Source: Microcoleus sp. bin38.metabat.b11b12b14.051
GTDB taxonomy: Bacteria > Cyanobacteriota > Cyanobacteriia > Cyanobacteriales > Microcoleaceae
Reading direction: 5' to 3'
Length of the DNA stretch: 64,000 nt
Assembly (NCBI RefSeq): GCF_013299165.1
Contig: NZ_JAAFKD010000010.1
Location: forward strand, 1-64,000
Position 1 is the stretch's first letter; each line of letters begins with the position of its first letter. Shown here one piece after another: positions 1 to 7,687 of the stretch. Made by a program: the position numbers and the translations under genes. A model generated the notes under the pieces. It was not told where the DNA came from, searched no databases, and saw nothing but the letters and a program-made list of their open reading frames with translations.

Positions 1-261
1 TCAATTTAACTGGTTCACTCAAGATCATTTTTACCATCTCAATCACACAAGTCACAACTGCTGATGTCAGATTTTTTGTTTCCTAACCCTTTTAGTATAA
101 CTGGGGTTATATTTAATTGCAAGCCCCTTATTGTATAGAACCCATTTGAGATCTATTCTGCATAAATCTCAGAAACCGGGTTGATCTCGGTATTTCTGCT
201 TCCCAACCCAAAAACTCGTAGAAACCCGGTTTCTTGCCCCGGGCGTAAATCTCAGTAGCTG
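1..261. other. Intergenic DNA at left edge, one CCGGGTT repeat
   Basis: I see no gene here. Positions about 172-236 hold one copy of an interspersed inverted repeat whose arms read AGAAACCGGGTT and AGAAACCCGGTTTCT. The same family recurs near 10350-10412, 13138-13203, 19367-19660, 37248-37316 and 58166-58230. The first 120 bases are AT-rich and could be the upstream region of a gene outside the window. Confidence 0.5.
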
Positions 262-768
262 TAGGGTGCGTCGCCTGAGAAAATCCCTAAATTCAACAGA
301 TATTCTCATAGCGACGCACCTGATAAACACCGTTGAGAAATGGTATAAGGTGCGTCGCTGTGAGATTGTCGATATTCAGATGAGATTTTCTCAGGCGACG
401 CACCCTACGACTACTTACTGTAGGGTGCGTCGCCGTCGAAAATCCCTAAATTCAACAGATATTCTCATAGCGACGCACCTAACAAACTACGACTACTTAC
501 TATTATCAAAAATCATGCAATAGTAGCTGTAGGGTGCGTCGCCTGAGAAAATCCCTAAATTCAACAGATATTCTCATAGCGACGCACCTGATAAACACCG
601 TTGAGAAATGGTATGAGGTGCGTCGCTGTGAGATTGTCGATATTCAGATGAGATTTTCCTCGGGCGACGAACCCTACGACTACTTATTAATCTGAATCAG
701 GTATAAGGTGCGTCGCTGTGAGATTGTCGATATTCAGATGAGATTTTTCTCGGGCGACGCACCCTACG
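262..768. repeat. Array of GGTGCGTCGC palindromic elements
   Basis: Six copies of a roughly 60-bp element with terminal inverted repeats GGTGCGTCGC/GCGACGCACC lie in alternating orientation at about 262-321, 350-411, 420-480, 529-589, 616-677 and 705-768. The internal sequence (ATCCCTAAATTCAACAGATA or its complement) is nearly identical between copies. Single copies occur elsewhere at about 19153-19212, 19278-19341, 22241-22304, 58041-58103, 60448-60508 and 60592-60650. The open frames across the array follow the repeat and are not credible genes. Confidence 0.85.
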
Positions 769-776
769 ACTACTTA

Positions 777-1016
777 CTAATCTGAATCAGAGTCTAAAGC
801 AGCGCTAGACAGCATCAACCTCGGCCAAACCAATAAGAAAAATCCCATCCAAGCCAATAAAGGAATCGCGACTAAAACAGTTATCCAAACTGTTTTTAGC
901 AAAAACCAACTACCAGAAATCAGACTCGTTCCAGTCAACAGAATCGACCAAGGCTGACACCACCAAGGTTTGTAATTCCAAGGACTAATAGCTTTTTGAT
1001 CAGAAATAGATTTCAT
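777..1016 (-). CDS. Small two-helix membrane protein, DUF6737-like
   Basis: A 79-residue protein. The N-terminus is polar and followed by the aromatic motif PWNYKPWWCQPWSILLTG. Two hydrophobic stretches follow, at about residues 22-45 and 47-70, and the tail is acidic (DSDSD). The PW-rich motif before two helices matches my memory of the cyanobacterial DUF6737 family, whose function is unknown. It is probably an inner or thylakoid membrane protein. It lies on the opposite strand from the cluster that starts at 1994, and its 3' end abuts the palindrome array. Confidence 0.75.
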   Translation of the reverse strand: MKSISDQKAISPWNYKPWWCQPWSILLTGTSLISGSWFLLKTVWITVLVAIPLLAWMGFFLLVWPRLMLSSAALDSDSD

Positions 1017-1068
1017 GTTTTTAGTAATTTTTACTATATAATAACAGAGTTAGCTCCATTAACCTAAT

Positions 1069-1671
1069 TTAAACATTCATCACCTGTTCGGCTGTCAGCG
1101 TTAATTCTGGAAAAGTCCGCGACACAATTCTATCGCTACCTTTAAATGCAGTTGTTTGATAGTTACCGTCTGCATCCAGAAGGTGGACAAATATAGTCGC
1201 AACTTTGGGCTTTCCGATGAATTTAGAGCTAGCAATTGCTAAATAATCGACAACCCAATATTCGGCAATTCCCAGACGCTGATACTCATCCAATTTATGA
1301 ATATAATCGACGTTCCAATTCATTGATGTTACCTCCACCGCTAACTGAATTGGTTCATGCACAGCAGCATAGGCAGAACGGTCAGAATACCACAAATCGC
1401 GATCGATCACGCTGACATCTGGTCTCCGCCCTTGTTCGACTCCAGCTTGAGTTACAGTTCTGATAGCTGTTTTGCTTGTTACTACATAATTTAAGCTCAG
1501 GTTTTTTATTTGAGCGTGAAAAGAGTCTAAGATGCCGTCAGCAACATCAATATGATTTCTGGTTGGAAATATTTCGATAATCTCTCCGTTCACCAGTTCG
1601 TATAATCCATCTTCGGGACATTCTACAAGAAATTGGTCAAAAGTATTTTTTTTTGTGACTGTTGCAATCAT
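1069..1671 (-). CDS. Uma2 family (DUF820) PD-(D/E)XK nuclease-like protein
   Basis: A 200-residue protein of the Uma2/DUF820 family, which is greatly expanded in cyanobacteria and has a restriction-endonuclease-like fold. Visible family features are the N-terminal YELVNGEIIEIFPT strand, GRRPDVSVIDRD with the putative metal-binding Asp, AVEVTSMNW with the Glu, and HKLDEYQRLGIAEYWVVDY, which carries the Lys and the terminal strand. Length is typical and the active-site pattern looks intact. No target is known for these proteins; nuclease activity is inferred from the fold. It is one of three Uma2-type genes in the window, with 6761-7498 and the degenerate 40432-40887. Confidence 0.88.
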   Translation of the reverse strand: MIATVTKKNTFDQFLVECPEDGLYELVNGEIIEIFPTRNHIDVADGILDSFHAQIKNLSLNYVVTSKTAIRTVTQAGVEQGRRPDVSVIDRDLWYSDRSAYAAVHEPIQLAVEVTSMNWNVDYIHKLDEYQRLGIAEYWVVDYLAIASSKFIGKPKVATIFVHLLDADGNYQTTAFKGSDRIVSRTFPELTLTAEQVMNV

Positions 1672-1993
1672 AAGATTTATCCTTATTTTGCAGGAATACT
1701 ATTAGTCTATACTAGCACAGCCAGGAATAAATCTGTTTTTTTGACCGCAGATGCACGCGGATGCACGCGGATGAAGCCAAGGATTAAGAAAAGCACGCGC
1801 GCCCTTCTGATATTTAACACGCTGATATTTCACGAAAATGGTAAAATGCGATCGAGACGATTAGAACGTGATTAATGATCCTAACCCATGCGGTCGATCG
1901 CTTCTTCCTTCTTCCTTCTTCCTTCTTCCTTCTTCCTTCTGCTATAAAGTAACAAACCTAGAAATCGATCCACTCCAAGGTCAACCCCGAACC
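1672..1993. repeat. Intergenic DNA with CTTCTTC heptamer repeat
   Basis: No gene is supported here. Positions 1901-1941 contain about five and a half copies of the heptamer CTTCTTC, a cyanobacterial short tandem repeat. A short direct repeat (GATGCACGCG twice) lies near 1749-1770. The region lies between divergent genes and presumably holds the promoter of the vWA gene; AAGG at about 1977-1980 is the only weak ribosome-binding candidate I see before 1994. Confidence 0.6.
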
Positions 1994-2656
1994 ATGAGAC
2001 TAGACGAAGCCGTAGAATTTGCCGAAAACCCAGAGCCACGGTGCCCCTGCGTCCTCCTACTGGACACCTCCGGCTCCATGCAAGGCGCACCCATAGATGC
2101 CTTGAATGAGGGGCTAGAAGTTTTTAGGAATGACCTAATTAAAGACGAACTAGCCAAAAAGCGAGTCGAAGTAGCGATTATTTCCTTTGACAATAATATC
2201 AAAGTCGTGCAAGACTTCGTGACCGCCGATCAGTTCGAGACACCGCTGCTGACAGCCCAAGGACAAACCCACATGGGCGCCGGCATTCAGCTAGCACTAG
2301 ATACTATTGCCGCCCGCAAATCCGAATACCGCAACAACGGCATTACCTATTACCGCCCGTGGGTATTTATGATTACCGACGGCGAACCTCAAGGTGAATC
2401 GGATGATGTTGTGGAAATAGCAGCACAACGGATTAAAGAGGAAGAAACTAACAAGCGCGTGGCATTTTTTGCTGTCGGAGTCGAAGGTGCTAATATCTCG
2501 CGTCTCGCGCAAATTGTCGAGCGCACTCCTGTAAAATTGAGAGGATTAGATTTTCGAGAGATGTTCATCTGGTTGTCGGCGAGTATGCAGAGAGTTTCTC
2601 ACTCAAAAATTGACGAACAAGTAGCATTGCCGCCGCCCGGATGGGGAACTGTTTAG
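1994..2656 (+). CDS. TerY-like von Willebrand factor A domain protein
   Basis: A 220-residue single-domain vWA protein. It has the complete metal-ion-dependent adhesion site: DTSGS at about residues 24-28, the Thr in GQTHMGAGI, and ITDGEP near residue 125. An upstream in-frame start exists, but the 5' extension would encode the CTTCTTC repeat, so I place the start at ATG 1994. Proteins of this size that begin almost directly with the first MIDAS strand are typical of TerY. TerY proteins occur with a PP2C phosphatase and a protein kinase (the TerY-P triad); both are found downstream on the same strand (2859-3629, 7688-9799). The role is inferred as a metal-dependent protein-interaction module in a phospho-signalling complex. 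Confidence 0.88.
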   Translation: MRLDEAVEFAENPEPRCPCVLLLDTSGSMQGAPIDALNEGLEVFRNDLIKDELAKKRVEVAIISFDNNIKVVQDFVTADQFETPLLTAQGQTHMGAGIQLALDTIAARKSEYRNNGITYYRPWVFMITDGEPQGESDDVVEIAAQRIKEEETNKRVAFFAVGVEGANISRLAQIVERTPVKLRGLDFREMFIWLSASMQRVSHSKIDEQVALPPPGWGTV

Positions 2657-2858
2657 TCAATTGTCAGTTGTCAGTTGGCAGTTGGCAGTTGGCAGTTGGC
2701 AGTTGGCATTTTGTAGGGGCGGGTTTAGCGAAGGATTTATGATACAAATGACTAAAAAAATGGCAAAACCCGCCCTCTCTCTCCCCATGTAAGCGGTAAG
2801 GTATTCATCACGCACCCTACATTTTGAGTTTACGAAGTTCTAAATATAAGAGTTATTA
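2657..2858. repeat. GTTGGCA heptamers and a GGGGCGGGTTT palindrome
   Basis: Immediately after the vWA stop codon lies a run of GTCAGTT/GGCAGTT heptamers (about 2658-2707). It is followed by an inverted-repeat element with ends GTAGGGGCGGGTTTA and AAACCCGCCCTC (about 2714-2780). A second member of that element family is at about 15366-15426. The spacer separates the vWA and phosphatase genes, so co-transcription would have to cross it. Confidence 0.6.
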
Positions 2859-3629
2859 ATGGAGAATTCATCTTTTAATTGGCAAGTTGTAGCAGCATCG
2901 GTGACTGGTACCAGCCATGAAAAACGATCGCAACCCTGTCAAGATGCCCACTGCTGGCGCGTCTTATCGAACGGTGTTTTGGTAGCAGCGGTTGCTGACG
3001 GCGCGGGTTCGGCTGCACTCGCAGAAGTGGGGGCGAAAATTGCTGTGGAAGCGGTTGTGGAAACTATTTGTCAACAGGATTTGCAGCCTGAAAGTGACGA
3101 CGAATGGCAGGTATTTTTGACGGCATCCCTGCAAGTCGCGCGGGCGGCTGTGGAAGCAGAAGCCGCAACCCGGGAAGTGGCGGCGAGGGATTTAGCTTGC
3201 ACTTTAATCGCGGTTGTGGCGACGCCGGAATTGATGGCGGTTGCTCAAATTGGTGACGGTGCGGCGGTGGCGGGTGATAGTGCAGGAACTGCGATCGCCC
3301 TTACTGTACCTCCTTGTGGCGAATATATCAATGAAACCATCTTTTTGATTTCGCCAAATGCGATCGAAACAGCGCAATTTAAGGTGATGCGGGAACAACT
3401 GCCGCACTTAGCCGTGTTTTCCGACGGCTTGCAAATGCTCGCTCTCAAAATCCCCGAAGGTACGCCGCACGGGCCGTTTTTTGCGCCTTTGTTTCGGTTT
3501 TCGGGCGCAGCCAAGGAAGATGCGGATGCGAAAGAGCAATTAGAGTCGTTTTTGCGATCGCCCAGAGTCTCCGAACGCACCGATGATGATTTAACATTAT
3601 TGTTGGCAACTTTTTCGAGTAATACCTGA
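2859..3629 (+). CDS. PP2C-type protein serine/threonine phosphatase
   Basis: A 256-residue compact PP2C. The metal-binding acidic motifs are all visible: the QDAH Asp near residue 30, ADGAGS at 46-51, QIGDGA near 129, FSDGLQ near 187, and TDDDLT close to the C-terminus. It should remove phosphate from Ser/Thr residues in a Mg/Mn-dependent reaction. No membrane segment or extra domain is seen, so it is probably cytosolic. Its place between a TerY-like vWA gene and a Zn-ribbon protein kinase fits the phosphatase member of a TerY-P triad; the partner substrate is an inference. Confidence 0.9.
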   Translation: MENSSFNWQVVAASVTGTSHEKRSQPCQDAHCWRVLSNGVLVAAVADGAGSAALAEVGAKIAVEAVVETICQQDLQPESDDEWQVFLTASLQVARAAVEAEAATREVAARDLACTLIAVVATPELMAVAQIGDGAAVAGDSAGTAIALTVPPCGEYINETIFLISPNAIETAQFKVMREQLPHLAVFSDGLQMLALKIPEGTPHGPFFAPLFRFSGAAKEDADAKEQLESFLRSPRVSERTDDDLTLLLATFSSNT

Positions 3630-3664
3630 TCTGTTCCCATCCACCTAGCAAACCAGACTCAAAA

Positions 3665-4339
3665 ATGACAGATCCACAAATTAGCGCCAGAAGCTTATTG
3701 CGAGAAACCTTTGCTGCTATGGGGGATATATACACTCCTTTGTTGATTATCAACTCTCCCGTTTTGATATTTAGCGTCCTTGATAGTGTTATTGATCTAC
3801 CTTCATCACGTGCTGGGCAGATTATTAACTTGTTCTGTAGGTTAGCAATAATTTTGGTTTGGGGAGCCACTATTTTCTATACTTACCGAAGTTTGACAGG
3901 AAAGCGAGTAACTGTAAGTGAGGCTTTCCAGCAAGCTAAAATAAGATTCCCCCAACTTTTTCTGGTTAATCTTATCTATGGATTGCTACTGTTGACAGGC
4001 TTGATTGCCCTAATAATTCCGGGGCTATATATATCATATCGGTTAATGTTTTCATCTTATCATACGGTAATTTATAACTATTCGCCTATCAAAAGTATCA
4101 GCAGCAGTTGGAAATTAACTAAAGGGCGCTGGTGGTTGTTGTTTAGAGCGACTTCTTTGTTATTGGTTGTGACAATTGTGCCAATAATATTGATATCCTT
4201 ATTAATCGATCCGACGGGCGAATCCATACCATATAAAGTGGCGGTCGATGTACTCGTTTTTTTATTGATGCCGTTGATGAATGTTTATTTACTCTTATTG
4301 TACTTGCGGTTGCAGGAATCGGCAGCAACTATGAAATAG
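3665..4339 (+). CDS. YciC/GPDPase-type multi-spanning membrane protein
   Basis: A 224-residue integral membrane protein with about six hydrophobic segments. The central part carries ALIIPGLYISYRLMFSSYHT, then a WKLTKGRWW turn. This is the hallmark of the YciC-like and glycerophosphodiesterase-membrane-domain families (stomatin-like bundles of unknown function). It begins 35 bases after the phosphatase stop, so it is likely co-transcribed. In this setting it could anchor a signalling complex to the membrane, but nothing in the sequence proves that. There is no enzymatic motif. Confidence 0.7.
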   Translation: MTDPQISARSLLRETFAAMGDIYTPLLIINSPVLIFSVLDSVIDLPSSRAGQIINLFCRLAIILVWGATIFYTYRSLTGKRVTVSEAFQQAKIRFPQLFLVNLIYGLLLLTGLIALIIPGLYISYRLMFSSYHTVIYNYSPIKSISSSWKLTKGRWWLLFRATSLLLVVTIVPIILISLLIDPTGESIPYKVAVDVLVFLLMPLMNVYLLLLYLRLQESAATMK

Positions 4340-4489
4340 GCATCTACTCAAATAAAGTCAAGGGCTGGCAGGATACCTGTTCCATAACAATTGTTAGAAA
4401 TGTTTGATGAGCGGCGAAAATTTGGCACGGTTCTATAATAAAATCGAGGTGTCAACAATTCTGGTTTAGTCTGTACAGTAGGTCGTCAC

Positions 4490-5182
4490 TTGCAAGCACA
4501 AGAGATTAAGGATAAGCTCAACTCCCTAATTAGCGAAGCAGATCTCATAGATCCGAGTTTGGCGAGAAGATTGGATGAAATCAATCGCTGGGTGAAAGAT
4601 GTTAAACCCGGTTCGCTAACTGCTAAGAAATTTGTGCTGGCTTTTTTACTACAGCTTATGCGAGATTCTCAGGTTTGGCTGATGGTTCAATCTCTACCTT
4701 CGGAAAGAGAACGACAAGCGGCGTTTGAGTTAATGACTCCGGGCGAAAGGTATTGGTACGGCTATCTATTTCCTAAATGGCTCAGCGAAAACGATCGCAA
4801 ATTTTACATCTGGAAACAAAAACTCAAGGCTGGTGAATTCGATCCGGGTGACGATCGCGTCATTCGTGCGATCGCGGCCCGGATCGTCGAACGCCAAGGC
4901 AGTGTTTTGTATCGCTATGTAGCCGATCTTTCTATGGCTACCGATTCGATCGTCAGCAACCGCCAACAGCAGCCCCTCTGCATTCAAGTCACCACTCTTT
5001 CTGATGAATTTTCGGAACAAAAATATCAAAAATGGCAACAAACTCTTCAAGGCTGGGGGATTGACAGGGGACTATTCTTAAGTTATGATACAAAAGATGC
5101 AAATTTCCTGAACCAGTTAGTTAACATTGCATTATATAATAGTGATAATTTGCCCGCAGGTCGTTACATCAAATTCCCATAA
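4490..5182 (+). CDS. Unrecognised 230-residue protein in TerY-P-like cluster
   Basis: I do not recognise this family. The start is placed at a TTG (4490); no ATG lies near. The N-terminal half (about residues 1-110) is helical and charged. The C-terminal half has an alpha/beta look: CIQVTTLSDEF, a helix with KYQKWQQTLQGWGI, then RGLFLSYD. A strand, Lys-rich helix, strand arrangement of this sort resembles nuclease-fold proteins that bring a polar residue on the QVT strand, but catalytic residues cannot be assigned. It stands between the membrane protein and the RNase III-like gene on the same strand and may belong to the same system. Confidence 0.55.
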   Translation: MQAQEIKDKLNSLISEADLIDPSLARRLDEINRWVKDVKPGSLTAKKFVLAFLLQLMRDSQVWLMVQSLPSERERQAAFELMTPGERYWYGYLFPKWLSENDRKFYIWKQKLKAGEFDPGDDRVIRAIAARIVERQGSVLYRYVADLSMATDSIVSNRQQQPLCIQVTTLSDEFSEQKYQKWQQTLQGWGIDRGLFLSYDTKDANFLNQLVNIALYNSDNLPAGRYIKFP

Positions 5183-5723
5183 ATTCACCCGATCTGCTGC
5201 TGAGAATAGTTCGACTGCTAAACACTCGGTGAACAACAAATTTTGATTAACTCGCATATTGCAGAATTTTAGACAATGCCACCAACTTAATCATCAGCCC
5301 GCTTGCCTTGTGGGGGAAGGCTACGCCAAGATTTTTCTTCCCATTTTCTGTTTCCGGGAGGAGTCTGGCAAACTGCGGCAACAGGTGCGAACTACGAATG
5401 CTAAGCAACGGGAAGATTTACCGCAGCAATCAATAGGGGTAAAGTGCAAAATTCCCACCCGAGGAAAGATAGAGGTTCTGCGTAATTCCCGGCCAAGCAA
5501 CGGGAAGATTTACCGCAGCAATTAATACGGGTAAGATGCACGGCCCGATGGCAGCCTGCGAACGATCGAGGTTTTGCGTAATTCGCGGCTAACCAATGGG
5601 AAGATTTACCGAAACAATCAATCTTGTAAAATAACTAGCAACTCGGTATAAAGTGAATTTAGATTTGATTGAAGTGCAGTGAAGTTGTTGGAAATAAAAT
5701 CAAATTACATCAAAATCAATACT
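5183..5723. repeat. Intergenic region with three 92-96 bp direct repeats
   Basis: No convincing gene; the short open frame at 5259-5525 runs through the repeats. A unit beginning AAGCAACGGGAAGATTTACC starts at 5403 and 5495, and a diverged copy (AACCAATGGGAAGATTTACC) at 5591. The spacings are 92 and 96 bp. Each unit also contains a GGTTxTGCGTAATTC motif. The array ends about 80 bases before the RNase III-like gene, where it could affect expression. I did not see this unit elsewhere in the window. Confidence 0.65.
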
Positions 5724-6728
5724 ATGACAGTACAAGGCACAAGCACCGTTGAAAGCAATTTACAAAAACTATTTGAAGAACTAGAAGCTGCCAGAAAAAT
5801 CCAGGATGATTGGATGCACAACGGGGTGGATTTTGTGGATTTGTATGTCGAAGATGCGGGCGGTGATTGGTTGGAAAAGTGGGGTAAATGTGAAGAAGAA
5901 TTAGAGCAGATAAAAATTAAACAGGTAGATATTGAAGCAGTCAAAGTGGCGATCGACCTTTCGGACTTTGGGCAAACCCAACTGCTGGAAATTGCCTTGG
6001 CTAATAGTTGTCATGTCAGCGAGGACGATCGGCCCAATCATTCTCCCACTGGCCAAGAAGTAAAGCACCAACGGCTGTTACTGCTGGGCGGAGCGATTTT
6101 TGGTGCTGTTGTCACCGATTACCTGTACGGCGAATATCCCGAACTCGACTGCGATGCTATCTCAACTTTAAAAGCTCGTTTAGCAGACCGAAAAAAACTC
6201 TCAGAAGTCGCAGAAAGTTTTAAATTGAAGGAAAATAGTTCGCGGCTTGGGGACGATAAAGAAGCAGACGAAAGTGAGTACAATAAAATTTTAGCCGAGA
6301 GTTTTGAGGCTTTATTTGGCGCGATTTACTTAGAGTTCGATCGCAATTTTTCCCGTGCGGGCAATTGGCTGATTCAAAAGTTGATTGAACCAACTCTGGG
6401 CGAACATCTCGATCTAACTCAGCAGTCGAAAGGTACGCTGGAAAACGAGCTAAAACGGCGGGAAATCCTGGGGGCGGACATTCTTGAGGCGATCGCGATC
6501 GACTATCTGTACAACCGCTTTCCCGATCGCAACAGCAGCCAGCTAACTCGTTGGAAAAATCTGTTAGGGGCTAAAGAGATTTTCCCGAAAGACTTTAAAA
6601 CAAAATTAGGCAGTCATTACCTAGAATTGGAGAGCAATTTCTCGCGTACCCGCGACTGGCTGGTGGATAATTTCATTAAAACCGCAGTTGACGAACTGGA
6701 AGACGAAACAGGCGATCGACTAAAATAA
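5724..6728 (+). CDS. Tandem, catalytically degenerate RNase III-like protein
   Basis: A 334-residue protein. Residues about 86-225 follow the RNase III endonuclease domain: LLEIALANSC, then HQRLLLLGGAIFGAVV (canonical family NERLEFLGDAVL), KARLADRKKL, and AESFEALFGAIYLE (canonical ADxFEALxGAxYLD). The acidic residues of the first signature are gone (Leu119 for Glu, Gly123 for Asp) and the second has Glu192 for Asp with Glu195 kept. Residues about 238-320 form a second, shorter copy (GADILEAIAIDYLYNRFP and SHYLELESNFSRTRDWLV) without catalytic acids. There is no dsRNA-binding domain. Start 5724 is chosen because the sequence upstream of it does not look coding. An RNA-binding or scaffolding role without cleavage is my inference. 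Confidence 0.7.
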   Translation: MTVQGTSTVESNLQKLFEELEAARKIQDDWMHNGVDFVDLYVEDAGGDWLEKWGKCEEELEQIKIKQVDIEAVKVAIDLSDFGQTQLLEIALANSCHVSEDDRPNHSPTGQEVKHQRLLLLGGAIFGAVVTDYLYGEYPELDCDAISTLKARLADRKKLSEVAESFKLKENSSRLGDDKEADESEYNKILAESFEALFGAIYLEFDRNFSRAGNWLIQKLIEPTLGEHLDLTQQSKGTLENELKRREILGADILEAIAIDYLYNRFPDRNSSQLTRWKNLLGAKEIFPKDFKTKLGSHYLELESNFSRTRDWLVDNFIKTAVDELEDETGDRLK

Positions 6729-6760
6729 AATCAACTCCTAAAAAAAATGGGAAAACAGCA

Positions 6761-7498
6761 ATGGTTACACAACTGCAATCTCCCGAAAAAGCAAAGATCA
6801 TCTACCCCGACGATAACGGTGAACCGATGTCAAACAATACGGATCAGTTTCGATTAATCGTTTGGATTAAAGAAAATTTAGAGTTGCTGTTTGCAGACGA
6901 TCCGAATGTTTTTGTCGCAGGTGACTTGCTTTGGTATCCGGTGGAAGGGAAGAATAAACTATGCCAAGCGCCAGATGTGATGGCAATTTTTGGCATACCC
7001 AAAGGATACCGAGGTTCTTACCAACAGTGGAACGAAGATAATATTGCGCCGCAAGTCGCCTTTGAAATTTGGTCGCCGGGAAATCGTCTGACTCCGATGA
7101 TGCAAAAATTTCAATTTTACGAACGCTACGGTGTGGAAGAATACTATTTGTACGATCCAGAAAAATTGGAACTGATAGGATGGTTGCGGGTTGAGGGAAA
7201 ATTAGAACAGATCGAACAAATGGAGGGTTGGGTAAGTCCGAGACTGGGAGTGCGGTTTCAATTATCTGAAACTGGACTCGAAATGTTCGGGCCTTCTGAA
7301 GAACCATTTATGAGTTTTGCTCAGATCGATCGACTGCGAAAGCAAGCCGAGACGCGGGCTGAACAAGAACGCCTGCGGGCTGAACAAGAACGCCTGCGGG
7401 CTGAACAGGCAGAAATTCTGCTGGAACAAGAACGATCGCGATCGCAAGCTTTAGAATCAAGACTGCGAGAAATGGGAATCGAGCCCGATCGATTGTAA
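6761..7498 (+). CDS. Uma2 family protein with C-terminal coiled coil
   Basis: A 245-residue Uma2/DUF820 protein. The nuclease-like core covers about residues 25-180, with QAPDVMAIFGIP (Asp), VAFEIWSPGNR (Glu) and MQKFQFYERYGVEEYYLYD (Lys-containing helix and last strand). A tail rich in Arg, Glu and Gln follows from about residue 185; it contains repeats of RAEQERL encoded by short direct repeats and should form a coiled coil. The gene starts 32 bases after the RNase III-like gene and may share its transcript. Activity is inferred from the fold; this tail is common on cyanobacterial Uma2 proteins and may mediate oligomerisation. Confidence 0.87.
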   Translation: MVTQLQSPEKAKIIYPDDNGEPMSNNTDQFRLIVWIKENLELLFADDPNVFVAGDLLWYPVEGKNKLCQAPDVMAIFGIPKGYRGSYQQWNEDNIAPQVAFEIWSPGNRLTPMMQKFQFYERYGVEEYYLYDPEKLELIGWLRVEGKLEQIEQMEGWVSPRLGVRFQLSETGLEMFGPSEEPFMSFAQIDRLRKQAETRAEQERLRAEQERLRAEQAEILLEQERSRSQALESRLREMGIEPDRL

Positions 7499-7687
7499 GC
7501 ACAATTGCAAAATTGAACTATTGTGGAACAGGAATCTTGCCTGTTGCTGAGTTTTCCAGGACGGGCAGGATACTCATCCCAAAACAAAATAGAATTACCG
7601 GTTTATCAGTGGGGTAGCTTTCTAAAATCTAAAATCCAAAATCTCAAATCTAAAATTGATTAATCCTCTATCCCCTAACGGAATTCT

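Noticed and set aside
262..768. Possible CRISPR array
   Set aside because: Units alternate in orientation and carry similar interiors, not unique spacers. The same element occurs singly elsewhere.
5259..5525. 88-codon frame upstream of RNase III-like gene
   Set aside because: It runs through the 92-bp direct repeats and has no protein character.
7262..7587. Three reverse-strand frames opposite the Uma2 coiled coil
   Set aside because: They arise from short direct repeats of GAACAAGAACGCCTGCGGGC on the other strand and have no ribosome sites.
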